Assembly (NCBI GenBank): GCA_029879725.1
Contig: JAOUPR010000037.1
Location: 1-35,874, forward strand
DNA: 35,874 nt
DNA from: Gemmatimonadota bacterium
GTDB taxonomy: Bacteria > Gemmatimonadota > Gemmatimonadetes > Longimicrobiales > Gaopeijiaceae
Direction of reading: 5' to 3'
In this document: piece after piece, positions 15,550-24,198 of the stretch
Layout of the letters: the number at the start of each line of letters is the position of its first letter
Position numbering within the stretch: position 1 is the first letter of the stretch
Program-made: the position numbers and the translations under genes
The notes under the pieces: model-generated
What the model was told of the DNA's origin: nothing
The model's database searches: none
The model's input: the letters and a program-made list of their open reading frames with translations, nothing else

Positions 15550-17769
15550 TCAGGGAGGGGTTCCCACGGCCACCGGAGGAGGAGGAGTGCCGCGCGCACC
15601 GCCCTCGGCCACGATGCGGAACACCGCCGCGTCACCTTCGAGGCGTCGGACGTCCTCCTCCGGGAGCCCGGCTCCCCGGGCGACGTCGGAAAGCTGGAGC
15701 GCCACGGCGTGGAAGAGGAAGGGGATGGTCAGCGTCGCTCGATCAGCCCAGATCTCCCGATCGCGGATCCCGCGGAACAGGTACACGTCGTCGTAGAGGG
15801 TCATGGACCGCTCCACGTCGAACCAGGCACCGCCGAATTCCCGGGATCCCTGGATCCACCCCGGCGGCTGCGCGCCCTCCATGTTCCGGATGACCAGCTT
15901 CGACACCATGCCCTGGTGCACGCTCCACCGGTCCAACCCCAACTCCCTCATGAGTCCGCCGCTGCTCGAGAAGTAGATGGGGCGCTCGTCCACCGACTCG
16001 AGGATGATGCTCAGGGCGATCTGTTGGATCCGATCGAGGACCATTCCCGCGGGGTACGTGACCGCGACGCGGGGAAACGGCACGGTGAGATCCTCCGGCA
16101 GACGAGCCGGGCGGATGCGGTCCAGGCGCTCGTCGTCGACCGAGAGGATGGCGCGAGATGGCGCGGTGGCCGGTGGATCGTACAGCCCCACCGCACCGAC
16201 CTCGCGGAAGGGACGTTGCCGCTCCGGCTCCGTGAGGGCGCGGAGCTGCTTCGGATACCACGAGGTGCCCAGATACTGCCCTACCACCACGGTCACGTCC
16301 TGGCGGATCCCTTCCACCTCCTGGAGATACCACAGCGGGAAGGTGTCGTTGTCCCCGTTGGTGAAGATCACTCCGTAGGGCTCCACGCTCATCAGGATGT
16401 TCCACGCCCAGTCCCTGGCCGCGTGGTCTCCGGCCCGGCTCGCCCAACTCCAGTTGAAGATCATCGGGAAGGCCGCGACCACGAGCACCGGAGCCGCCGC
16501 GACGTACCGGGGAGCGCCGGCGGAGAGCCGCGCCATCCATCCCCAGGCGGAGCTGAGACCGATCCCGCTCAGCACGCCCCACACCATGAAGCCGGCGATG
16601 AAGAAGTAGTCGCGCTCCCGGACCTCGTGGAGGTTCCGGTCCACCACCTCCGGAGCGAGGGAATACCCGTACTTGAAGTTGAGGTAGTAGACGAGTCCCA
16701 CGGTCAGCACCAGCACCAGGGTAGCCATGTAGACGAAGACCCCCCGGTCCGCCCGCCATACGACTCCCAGCCCCATCACTCCCAGAAGGACGAAGAGAAG
16801 CGTGATGGGCAACCGGGAATTCGGCGGCACTGCCGAGGCGTGGACTCCGCGCGCCCACTGCCAGTCGAAGTACTGGAAGTAGTTCCGGAACTGGGCCCGG
16901 AAGGGCGCCATGCGCTGGGTGGACGGAGGCTTCTGGTACTGTCTCCGGGCAAGGTTGTCCGCCAGGGCGGGACACCCCCGTGCTCCATTGGTGAAGATGG
17001 CCTGAGTCGCCTCGATGAACGACGTGCAGGTCGCGTGCCCCTCGTTGATCACCGGCTCCCGGGCGGCACGCACGGGAAGAACGTAGTTGAAGGAAAGACC
17101 CAGGATCACGAGCAGCACGCCACGTACGAGGACCGTCCTGCGCAGGAGGACACCGGGTCGAGTGAGGAGTACCAGCACCGCCAGCCCCGGAAGGGGGAGC
17201 ACGGACATGAGGTGATTCGTGGACCCGATCACCATCAGGAAGAGCGCGGCCAGGAGGTACCGCTCGCTCCCCCGCTCGTCGTGCCGGTCGCGCCAGCGGA
17301 CGGCGAGCCAGCTCACGGCGGCGATGATCAGGACGCTCACCGTGTAGACCTTCTCGTTCACGTTGGACTGGTTCCATACCGTGAACGCCGTGGCCCCCAT
17401 CCACGCCGCCGCCCCGGCGCCCACCAACGCGCGTGCTCCACTCCCCACCACCGTCCGCACCATCCGGTGCGCCAAGAGGAAGAAGAACCCGGACGCCGCC
17501 GCGCTCGTGGCCGCCGCGAACAGGTTGACGCGCACGGGCACGGAGAACCCCAGAGGAGCGAGCATCACGCTCCACACGCGCGCCAGCACCACGAAGAGCG
17601 GGTTCCCCGGCGGGTGGGGGATACCCAGGATATGCGCGGTCGTGATGTATTCGCTGGCGTCCCACAGTCCCGTGGTGGGGGCCAGGGTGACCGTGTAGAG
17701 AAGGAAGATGCCGACCGCCGTGAGCGCGGCGATCCCGTACGGCGGCCGACCCTTGTCGTCTCGAGCCAT
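15550..17769 (-). CDS. DUF2723 / TMEM260-type GT-C membrane glycosyltransferase
   Basis: This 739-aa multi-spanning membrane protein has about eleven to thirteen hydrophobic helices in its first 450 residues, followed by a soluble region. The first periplasmic loop carries the family signature TGLWDASEYITTAHILGIPHPPGNPLF (shown in part: Asp37 and Glu40 in WDASEY, then IPHPPGNP), matching DUF2723. The eukaryotic member TMEM260 is a protein O-mannosyltransferase, and the acidic residues of this loop are expected to be catalytic in GT-C enzymes. VYTVSVLIIAAVSWLAVRW and FTNGDNDTFPLWYLQEVEG are further conserved-looking segments. It follows the Rid-lipoprotein gene by 20 bases. The donor would be a polyprenyl-phosphate sugar and the acceptor a secreted protein, but neither is shown by the sequence. 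Confidence 0.87.
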   Translation of the reverse strand: MARDDKGRPPYGIAALTAVGIFLLYTVTLAPTTGLWDASEYITTAHILGIPHPPGNPLFVVLARVWSVMLAPLGFSVPVRVNLFAAATSAAASGFFFLLAHRMVRTVVGSGARALVGAGAAAWMGATAFTVWNQSNVNEKVYTVSVLIIAAVSWLAVRWRDRHDERGSERYLLAALFLMVIGSTNHLMSVLPLPGLAVLVLLTRPGVLLRRTVLVRGVLLVILGLSFNYVLPVRAAREPVINEGHATCTSFIEATQAIFTNGARGCPALADNLARRQYQKPPSTQRMAPFRAQFRNYFQYFDWQWARGVHASAVPPNSRLPITLLFVLLGVMGLGVVWRADRGVFVYMATLVLVLTVGLVYYLNFKYGYSLAPEVVDRNLHEVRERDYFFIAGFMVWGVLSGIGLSSAWGWMARLSAGAPRYVAAAPVLVVAAFPMIFNWSWASRAGDHAARDWAWNILMSVEPYGVIFTNGDNDTFPLWYLQEVEGIRQDVTVVVGQYLGTSWYPKQLRALTEPERQRPFREVGAVGLYDPPATAPSRAILSVDDERLDRIRPARLPEDLTVPFPRVAVTYPAGMVLDRIQQIALSIILESVDERPIYFSSSGGLMRELGLDRWSVHQGMVSKLVIRNMEGAQPPGWIQGSREFGGAWFDVERSMTLYDDVYLFRGIRDREIWADRATLTIPFLFHAVALQLSDVARGAGLPEEDVRRLEGDAAVFRIVAEGGARGTPPPPVAVGTPP

Positions 17770-17789
17770 CGATGCGCCGATGACCGGCG

Positions 17790-18236
17790 TCAGCGCTTCA
17801 CCGCGACGAAGCTGATCTCCACCGCGGCACCGGCCACGAGGTCCTTCACCGCCACCGTCTCACGCGCCGGCGCGTCGGACGGGAAATACTCGCCGTAGAC
17901 CTCGTTCATCCCCTGATAGTCGGCGATGTCCACGAGGTACACGGTACCCTGTACCACGTCTCCGAAGTCCATCCCCAGCTCGGAGAAGAGCTGGCCGAAC
18001 GACTCCATGATATTCCTGGTTTCGGCGGCCGCCCGGCCCTCCGGCATCCCCTGGGTCTCCGGGGTCACGCCGATCTTGCCGGAGAACCAGTAGGTATCAC
18101 CCACTTGCACGGCCTGGCTGTACGGCCTACCGTCGGCAGGGTTGATCGAGACGCGTGGGGCGAGGTCGGGCTCGGCAGCGGGCTGCTGGCAACCGGCTAC
18201 GATGAACGCGGAAAGAAGGATCACACTCGAGCGCAT
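17790..18236 (-). CDS. Rid (YjgF/YER057c/UK114) family lipoprotein
   Basis: This 148-aa protein starts with a lipoprotein signal peptide (VILLSAFIVAGC, lipid-modified Cys16) and then carries a complete Rid domain. YSQAVQVGDTYWFSGKIG resembles the first strands of RidA, and PARETVAV contains the conserved arginine that holds the substrate carboxylate. VEISFVAVKR contains the glutamate strand at the end. Cytosolic RidA hydrolyses reactive enamines and imines; here the domain would be anchored outside the cytoplasm, where that role is not obvious. ATG 18236 has AGGAG six bases upstream. It is the first gene of the minus-strand operon ending at 9320. Activity is likely, given the kept arginine, but the substrate is unknown. 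Confidence 0.88.
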   Translation of the reverse strand: MRSSVILLSAFIVAGCQQPAAEPDLAPRVSINPADGRPYSQAVQVGDTYWFSGKIGVTPETQGMPEGRAAAETRNIMESFGQLFSELGMDFGDVVQGTVYLVDIADYQGMNEVYGEYFPSDAPARETVAVKDLVAGAAVEISFVAVKR

Positions 18237-18271
18237 GTGCGGCTCCTGGGTTGGGCATGAACGAAACCGCC

Positions 18272-18300
18272 ATCATGTCCGTCCCACGTGCGTGACGCAA
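18272..18300 (-). promoter_or_regulatory. candidate promoter of the Rid operon with overlapping palindrome
   Basis: On the minus strand TTGCGT (18300-18295) and CATGAT (18277-18272) are 17 bases apart, placing a start about 30 bases before ATG 18236. The palindrome TGCGT-G-ACGCA (18289-18299) covers the -35 box and could be an operator. Matches are moderate and no family is assigned. Confidence 0.3.
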
Positions 18301-18344
18301 GCACCTCCCCGGTCCAATGAAATCCTGGCGGTCTTCCCCCCCGG

Positions 18345-18350
18345 TAGGAT
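18345..18350 (+). promoter_or_regulatory. candidate -10 element directly before the alpha/beta hydrolase start
   Basis: TAGGAT lies 10 bases before ATG 18361. The bases between are pyrimidine-rich and hold no Shine-Dalgarno sequence, so the transcript could be leaderless. No good -35 box is seen. Confidence 0.22.
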
Positions 18351-18360
18351 ACTCTCATTC

Positions 18361-19461
18361 ATGTCCCGCCCGTCTCGCCGTACGACCCGCTTCCTCCGTA
18401 CCTGGCTTTCGCACCGTGAACGTCTGCTCGTATCCGAGGTGACGCTCTCCCGCGACGGTGACCCGGTCCCCGGAACCTTCCTGATCCCACCCGAGCGAGT
18501 GGAGCGGGTGCCGGCCTGGATCGTGCTCCACGGCATCACCAGGCCTGGACGGGCACACGTGCAGCTCAAGCGTTTCACCCGGTCCCTCGCCTCCACGGGG
18601 TGCGCCGTGATCGTCCCGGAGGTCGCGGAGTGGCGTGAGTTGGTCATCGCGCCGTACGTGACCGTCCCCACCATCAAAGCCGCCCTGGAGTTCCTTTCCG
18701 AACGTTCCGACGTCTTCGCCGACCGCGTGGGGCTGGTGGGGTTCTCGTTCGGCGCCCCTCAGGCCATCGCCGCGGCCGCCGTTCCGGAGCTCCGCCACCG
18801 CGTTGCCGGCGTGGTGGGATTCGGGGGATACCGTGACCTGGAGAGGAGCCTTCGCTTCCAGTTCACCGGAGAACACGATTGGGAGGGAGTGGCGTATGCC
18901 CAAGCGCCGGATCCCTACGGACGATGGATCGTGGGAGCGAACTATCTCCACGCCACGCAGAGCTATGGAGACGCCACCGAGTTGGCCACGGCCTTGCGTA
19001 CGCTGGCCAGCGTGGCGGGAGACAACGGGACGCCCGCCTGGGACGCGGTGTACGACCCGCTCAAGGAGAAGATCCGGGGCGAGATCCCACGGGATCAGCG
19101 GGATCTCTTCGACCTCTTCGCTCCCTCCCACGACCGCATCCCGTCGGGGCCGGCGGTCGAATCGCTCGTGCGCGAGCTGGCCGCGGCCGCACGATCCGAG
19201 GAGCCCGAGATCGAGCCCGTGTCGCGCCTCCGGGAGGTGACGTGCCCCGCCCACGTGCTCCACGGACGATACGATGCCCTCATGCCCTTCTCGGAGGGAT
19301 TGCGACTCGCGCGGGAGTTGAGTCGGGCGGATCCATGCCGTACCGCGGTGACTCGCCTGTTCGGTCATTCGGGACCGAACCGGATCTCCTGGATCCGGGA
19401 GGGATGGCGGGAGGCCCGGACCTTCGTGGAGGCGCTCAACGGAGTACTGCAGGTGGTTTGA
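18361..19461 (+). CDS. alpha/beta hydrolase
   Basis: This 366-aa protein has the alpha/beta-hydrolase fold. IVLHGITRPG (54-63) forms the oxyanion-loop region, GFSFG (127-131) is the nucleophile elbow with Ser129, HGRYDALMPF supplies the likely acid Asp305, and LFGHSG the likely His336. A helical lid occupies about 160-280. There is no signal peptide, so it is probably cytosolic, though the N-terminus is basic (SRRTTRFLRTW). ATG 18361 is the only sensible start, since longer frames run into the opposing promoter region; it lacks a ribosome site. It converges with the rhodanese-MBL gene, with 40 bases between stops. An esterase acting on small or acyl-ester substrates is likely, but the substrate is unknown. 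Confidence 0.85.
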   Translation: MSRPSRRTTRFLRTWLSHRERLLVSEVTLSRDGDPVPGTFLIPPERVERVPAWIVLHGITRPGRAHVQLKRFTRSLASTGCAVIVPEVAEWRELVIAPYVTVPTIKAALEFLSERSDVFADRVGLVGFSFGAPQAIAAAAVPELRHRVAGVVGFGGYRDLERSLRFQFTGEHDWEGVAYAQAPDPYGRWIVGANYLHATQSYGDATELATALRTLASVAGDNGTPAWDAVYDPLKEKIRGEIPRDQRDLFDLFAPSHDRIPSGPAVESLVRELAAAARSEEPEIEPVSRLREVTCPAHVLHGRYDALMPFSEGLRLARELSRADPCRTAVTRLFGHSGPNRISWIREGWREARTFVEALNGVLQVV

Positions 19462-19501
19462 TCCACTCCCGATCGGCCGCAGCCGAGAGGCCCAAGAGGG
19501 G

Positions 19502-20926
19502 TCAGCCCGAGGTCAGGACCACGCCCTCCGTCTCGGCCTGGACCACACCGCCTTCGACGTTGCGCACGTCGGGAAATCCGTGCGCCTGGAGAAGGCTCAT
19601 CCCCTTCCCCGACCTCGCCCCGGTCCTGCAATACAGGAGTATGGGACGATCCCGGGGCAACTCCTGAGCGCGATCCACGAGATATCCGAGATGAACGTGA
19701 CGCGCCCCATCCACGTGCCCTTCCTCCCACTCCGTGAGGCGGCGAACGTCCACCAGCACGGCATCTTCCTCCTCGACCGCACGAAGCGCCTCCGTCCATC
19801 CGACGACCCTGGAACTCTCCAGCCCCCCGTGCGCCGCCGCCCAGGCATCGAGGGCATCCGGTCCGAAGAAACCTTCCGACGCATCGATCCCGATGAAGGC
19901 GAGGTCGCGAGCGGCCTGCGCTCCCGCCTCCTCGTCGGGGCCCAGGAAGTAGATGGGCCGGTCATAGGGTAGCAGCCATCCCGCCCAGTTGGGGAAATCC
20001 CGGTCGAGGGGGATGTTGATGGTTCCCGGCACGTGCCCCGCCGCGAACGCTTCCCGGGAACGCAGATCCACCACCGGAGCGCCCGCGTCGAGCAGCTCCT
20101 CGAGGTGAATGGGCGCCATGGGCATCGGGTGCGGAAGACTCCCCAGCACCGCGGGGCCGTCACGATTCATGCGCTTCATGTGGGCGAAGTACACGGGAGG
20201 CTCGGGCTGGTCGCTCAGGACCTGCTCGACGAAGTCGTCCTCCGACTCGCAACGGAACGCCCAGTTGGTGAGCACCTCGTACCCGAGGGTGGAGGTGGGA
20301 ACGGCCCCCAACGCCTTCCCGCACGCCGAGCCCGCGCCGTGTCCGGGGAGGATCTGGAGGTATCCCGGAAGCGCCCGGAACCTCTCCAGGCTCTGCCAGA
20401 GCGTGCGGGCACCGGCCTCCATCGTGTCCCGGATCCCCGCGGCTTTCTCCAGGAGGTCGGGACGGCCCACGTCTCCCACGAAGACGAAATCTCCGGTCAG
20501 CACCCCCATGGGCTCGTCGGAGGCGGCCCCGTCCGTGACCATGAACGAGATGTGCTCCGGCGTGTGTCCCGGCGTGTGCAGGATCCGGATACGGACGTTC
20601 CCCAACCGGAGTTCATCCCCGTCGTGCACGACGCGGACGTCTTCCTCCTGATCGCAGAAGGTGTACAGCCAATCCGGTCCGCCCTCTCCCGACAGCACCA
20701 GGGTGGCCCCGCTCCGGCGGGCCAACTCCCGCGAACCCGAGAGATAGTCGGCGTGAATATGGGTTTCGGTGACGTACCGGATGGCCATCTTCTCCGCCTC
20801 CGCGGCGCGGAGGTAGAACTCCACGTCGCGGTTCGGATCCACCACCACGGCCTCGCCCGTGGCCTGACACCCCACCATGTAGCTGGCCTGGGCGAGTTTC
20901 TCGTCGTAGAAGCGTTTCAGGAGCAT
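19502..20926 (-). CDS. MBL-fold protein with two rhodanese domains (persulfide dioxygenase / CstB type)
   Basis: This 474-aa cytosolic protein belongs to the ETHE1/CstB group of sulfur enzymes, which oxidise persulfides to sulfite or thiosulfate at a mononuclear iron. The MBL domain (1-245) shows THIHADYLSG (His56, His58, Asp60), HTPGHTPEH (His117, His121), TGDFVFVGDVGRPDL (Asp146) and LPGHGAGSACG (His196). Rhodanese 1 (about 270-365) keeps VVDLRSREAFAAGHVPGTINIP, but its active loop reads YFLGPDEEAG, with no cysteine. Rhodanese 2 (about 375-474) has the active loop CRTGARS (Cys433). ATG 20926 follows GGAG by eight bases. It is divergent from the Asp-box gene. A dead first rhodanese followed by a live second one is the CstB layout, so sulfide detoxification is the best guess. 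Confidence 0.9.
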   Translation of the reverse strand: MLLKRFYDEKLAQASYMVGCQATGEAVVVDPNRDVEFYLRAAEAEKMAIRYVTETHIHADYLSGSRELARRSGATLVLSGEGGPDWLYTFCDQEEDVRVVHDGDELRLGNVRIRILHTPGHTPEHISFMVTDGAASDEPMGVLTGDFVFVGDVGRPDLLEKAAGIRDTMEAGARTLWQSLERFRALPGYLQILPGHGAGSACGKALGAVPTSTLGYEVLTNWAFRCESEDDFVEQVLSDQPEPPVYFAHMKRMNRDGPAVLGSLPHPMPMAPIHLEELLDAGAPVVDLRSREAFAAGHVPGTINIPLDRDFPNWAGWLLPYDRPIYFLGPDEEAGAQAARDLAFIGIDASEGFFGPDALDAWAAAHGGLESSRVVGWTEALRAVEEEDAVLVDVRRLTEWEEGHVDGARHVHLGYLVDRAQELPRDRPILLYCRTGARSGKGMSLLQAHGFPDVRNVEGGVVQAETEGVVLTSG

Positions 20927-21080
20927 GCGCCGATCTCCGAGTGGGAACTGGAAGCGGTCAGGTAGGATGATTCTGATACGCCGATTCCGCCAGCTTGCTC
21001 CACCCGAGGGTGCGCGAGCATCTTGCCGGGACCGGTACGGACACCCCCGCACCCGACCCCTTCCCACCCAGGGAGAACCC

Positions 21081-24000
21081 ATGTATCGCGGAGCGCGCTT
21101 CCTCACCCCTATGCTCGGACTCCTCCTGGCCACCGGGACGCTGGCCGCCCAACAGGCCCGGCTCACCACCGCGGACCTCGCGGCCCTGGCGCCCAGGGAG
21201 ATCGGCCCCGCCACCGTGAGCGGACGCATCGTGGACCTGGCGGTGGTGGAGGCGGACCCGAAGGTCTTCTACGTGGCGTCGGCCACGGGCGGCGTATGGA
21301 AGACCACCGACAACGGCGTGCGCTTCACGCCGGTGTTCTTCGAGGAGGCCGTGCATTCGGTGGGCGCCATCGTCGTTCATCAGCGTGACACCAGCGTGGT
21401 GTGGGTGGGAACGGGAGAGCGGGCCAGCCGCCAGAGTTCGTCGTGGGGGAACGGGGTGTACCGGTCCACCGACGGCGGAGACACCTGGACAGACATGGGG
21501 CTCGCGGAGAGCCGCCATGTGGGACGCATCGCCCTCCATCCCGACGACCCCGACGTGGTGTTCGTCGCCGCCATGGGCCACCTCTGGGGCCCCAACGAGG
21601 AGCGGGGCCTGTACAAGTCCACCGACGCGGGAGCGCACTGGAAGCGGGTCCTGTCGGTGGACTCCGAGACCGGAGCCGTGGACGTGGCCATGGACCCGGA
21701 TGATCCGTCGGTGATGTACGCGGCCATGTACCAGCGGCAGCGGCGCCCCTGGGGATTCCACGGGGGCGGGCCGGGGAGCGGACTCTACCGCTCCACCGAC
21801 GGAGGGGAGACGTGGACGCTCCTCACCAACGCAGGCCTGGACAACGGACTCCCCACGGGGGACATCGGGCGCATCGGGATCTCCATCTACCGGAGCGACC
21901 CCCGCATCGTGTACGCCAGCGTGGAGCAGGGAGAGCGTTACAACGCGTCCACGGCGTACCAGAAGCCGGTGGCGGGGATCTATCGGTCGGAAGACCGGGG
22001 AGTCACCTGGACCTTCATGGGCGACTGGAACCCCCGGCCCATGTACGCGAGCCAGCCGCTGGTGGACCCCAACGACGACCAGCGGATCTACATGCTCAAC
22101 GCCTACAGCTACTCCGACGACGGCGGGAAGACCTTCACCGTTCCGCGGGAGCATCGTACCCACGGCGACGACCGCCTGGTATGGGTGAATCCCAACGATT
22201 CGCGCCACGTCATGAAGGCCGACGACGGGGGACTCGGCATCAGCTACGACCGGGGAGACCACTTCCTGTACGCGACCCACCTCCCGCTGAGCCAGTGGTA
22301 CCACGTCGCGGTGGACATGGCCCATCCCTACAACGTCTACGGTGGCCTCCAGGACAACGGGAGCTGGCGCGGGCCCAACCAGGTGTACCGCGCGGAGGGG
22401 ATCCTCAACGAAGACTGGGTGCGCTGGGGCGGCGGGGACGGCTTCCTGACGCTGGTGGACACCACCGACAACCGCACGTCGTACGTGGAGAGCCAGTACC
22501 TGGGGCTCACGCGTAACGACCTCGTCACCGGAGAGACGCGGGACATCCGCCCCGACCAGCCCGAGGGGTTCATCTCCGACCGGAGGAACTGGACCACCTG
22601 GCCGGATCTGGAGAACCCCGACCAGAGACTGGGGAACGCCATGGCGCCGGGGAACTGGGACGGCCCCTTCATCATCAGCCCCCACGACGCGAACACGCTC
22701 TACGCGGGGCTGGACCGGCTCTTCCGGAGCACCGACCGCGGGGAGACGTGGACCTCGTTGGGAGACCTCACCAGCGGGACCGACCGGCGTACCCTGGAGA
22801 TCATGGGACAACGGCCCGACTCCTTCACCCTCTCCCTCGACGACGGGATTCCCTACTGGCCCACCCTCACCGCCGTGGCCGAGTCCGAGTTCACGCCCGG
22901 AATCCTCTACGTGGGGACCGACGACGGGCAGGTACAGGTCTCCACCGACGGCGGAGCGAGTTGGGAGAACGTGACCGGCAGCATTCCCGGCGCGCCGGAG
23001 ATGATGTGGGTCCATGCCATCCACGCTTCGAAGCACAGGGACGGACGGGTCTTCGTGGCGGCCACAAACTACCGGAACGACGACTACGCCAACTACGCCT
23101 GGCGGTCCGACGACCACGGCCGCACCTGGGTTTCGGTCGCCGGTGACCTCCCGGCGGATCGGACGGTGCGGGTGGTCCGCGACGACCCCCGCAACCCGGA
23201 CGTCCTCTACATGGGCACCGAGTTCGGAGCCTGGTGGTCGTGGGACGGAGGCGCACACTGGGTGGAGTTGCGCGGGGGTCTCCCCACCGTGGCGGTGAAC
23301 GACCTGGTCGTGCACCCCAGGGACAATGACCTGGTCCTCGCCACGCACGGGCGGGGCGTGTGGATCCTGGACCAGCTGAACGCCCTGCAGGAGGTCACGC
23401 CCGCCATCGCCCGCGGGCCGGCCCACCTCTTCTCGGTGGAGCCGGCCGAGCAGATCCGATACCGCAACGAGAGGGGCCACACCGGGAACATGATCTTCGA
23501 GGGGTCCAATCCCCCGGCCGGCGCCATCCTCGACTACTGGCTGGGAAGCGACGGCGGGGAGGTGTCCCTCACGGTGCACGACGCCGCCGGGGCCGAGATC
23601 GCCACCCTGGACGTGGACGGACACGCGGGGATGAACCGGACGGTCTGGGACCTGCGCCACGCCCTCCCCGGGGACGGAGCCGGCGTGGCCCGCCCGGGTC
23701 GTGGGCGCTTCGGGCGGGGACCGCGAGGTCCGCTGGTCGTCCCGGGCACCTACACCGTCCGCCTCTCAGTGGGCGGCCACACCATGGAGCGGGACGTGGT
23801 GGTTCGCGAAGACCCCCGGATCGAGGTCGATGCGGCGACGCGGGCACGGTGGACCGCGGATCTCCTGGAGATCTCGGGACTCCTGGCCGAAGCGGGGAGA
23901 AACGCCCGCCACCTCGACGAGAAGGTGGAGCAGGTGGATGACGGTGGACTGGACGTCTCCGCCGGCACCGCCGCCGAACTCCGCGACATGCAGCGCGAAT

Positions 24001-24161
24001 TCAGGGAGATCACCTCCCGCATCGCGCGGTTGCAGGGATCCGTGGAGGGTTGGGTCGCTCCCCTCTCCGCGGACCAGGCCTCACAGAAGCGCTTCTACAC
24101 CCGGACGCTGGCGACGCTGGTACGGGAGTTGCACGAACTCCTCTCCGGCCTCCCCGGATAG
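21081..24161 (+). CDS. secreted Asp-box (BNR/sortilin-like) beta-propeller protein
   Basis: This 1026-aa exported protein has a signal peptide (MYRGARFLTPMLGLLLATGTLAAQ). Residues 40-800 form one or two beta-propellers built from BNR/Asp-box repeats: KTTDNGVRF, RSTDGGDTW, KSTDAGAHW, RSTDGGETW, RSEDRGVTW, RSTDRGETW, STDGGASW and others (S/T-x-D-x-G-x-x-W/F). Residues 800-900 look like a beta-sandwich (ILDYWLGSDGGEVSLTVHD), and the last 120 residues are helical, possibly coiled-coil. Such proteins are abundant in Gemmatimonadota and Bacteroidota and are often annotated as glycosyl hydrolases, but I see no sialidase catalytic set (arginine triad, Tyr/Glu), so a binding or unknown enzymatic role is safer. 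ATG 21081 follows GGGAG by five bases. Confidence 0.88.
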   Translation: MYRGARFLTPMLGLLLATGTLAAQQARLTTADLAALAPREIGPATVSGRIVDLAVVEADPKVFYVASATGGVWKTTDNGVRFTPVFFEEAVHSVGAIVVHQRDTSVVWVGTGERASRQSSSWGNGVYRSTDGGDTWTDMGLAESRHVGRIALHPDDPDVVFVAAMGHLWGPNEERGLYKSTDAGAHWKRVLSVDSETGAVDVAMDPDDPSVMYAAMYQRQRRPWGFHGGGPGSGLYRSTDGGETWTLLTNAGLDNGLPTGDIGRIGISIYRSDPRIVYASVEQGERYNASTAYQKPVAGIYRSEDRGVTWTFMGDWNPRPMYASQPLVDPNDDQRIYMLNAYSYSDDGGKTFTVPREHRTHGDDRLVWVNPNDSRHVMKADDGGLGISYDRGDHFLYATHLPLSQWYHVAVDMAHPYNVYGGLQDNGSWRGPNQVYRAEGILNEDWVRWGGGDGFLTLVDTTDNRTSYVESQYLGLTRNDLVTGETRDIRPDQPEGFISDRRNWTTWPDLENPDQRLGNAMAPGNWDGPFIISPHDANTLYAGLDRLFRSTDRGETWTSLGDLTSGTDRRTLEIMGQRPDSFTLSLDDGIPYWPTLTAVAESEFTPGILYVGTDDGQVQVSTDGGASWENVTGSIPGAPEMMWVHAIHASKHRDGRVFVAATNYRNDDYANYAWRSDDHGRTWVSVAGDLPADRTVRVVRDDPRNPDVLYMGTEFGAWWSWDGGAHWVELRGGLPTVAVNDLVVHPRDNDLVLATHGRGVWILDQLNALQEVTPAIARGPAHLFSVEPAEQIRYRNERGHTGNMIFEGSNPPAGAILDYWLGSDGGEVSLTVHDAAGAEIATLDVDGHAGMNRTVWDLRHALPGDGAGVARPGRGRFGRGPRGPLVVPGTYTVRLSVGGHTMERDVVVREDPRIEVDAATRARWTADLLEISGLLAEAGRNARHLDEKVEQVDDGGLDVSAGTAAELRDMQREFREITSRIARLQGSVEGWVAPLSADQASQKRFYTRTLATLVRELHELLSGLPG

Positions 24162-24198
24162 GAGGCGCCTGCTCCCCGATCTTCGAGGATTTCCACTC

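Noticed and set aside
15529..17898. 789-codon plus-strand frame opposite the DUF2723 gene
   Set aside because: His/Asp/Arg-rich shadow of a membrane-protein gene whose family signature is clear on the minus strand.
19462..19501. Terminator hairpin between the alpha/beta hydrolase and MBL-rhodanese genes
   Set aside because: Only a 5-bp stem (TCGGC/GCCGA, 19473-19486) is present, too weak to annotate in GC-rich DNA.
20958..23660. 900-codon open frame on the minus strand opposite the Asp-box gene
   Set aside because: Its composition is low-complexity Val/Gly/His/Pro with no motif or signal, and the plus-strand Asp-box repeats are clearly the coding frame.
21081..24161. Calling the Asp-box protein a sialidase or glycosyl hydrolase
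   Set aside because: Asp-boxes alone define a fold. I could not see an arginine triad or the Tyr/Glu pair needed for catalysis.
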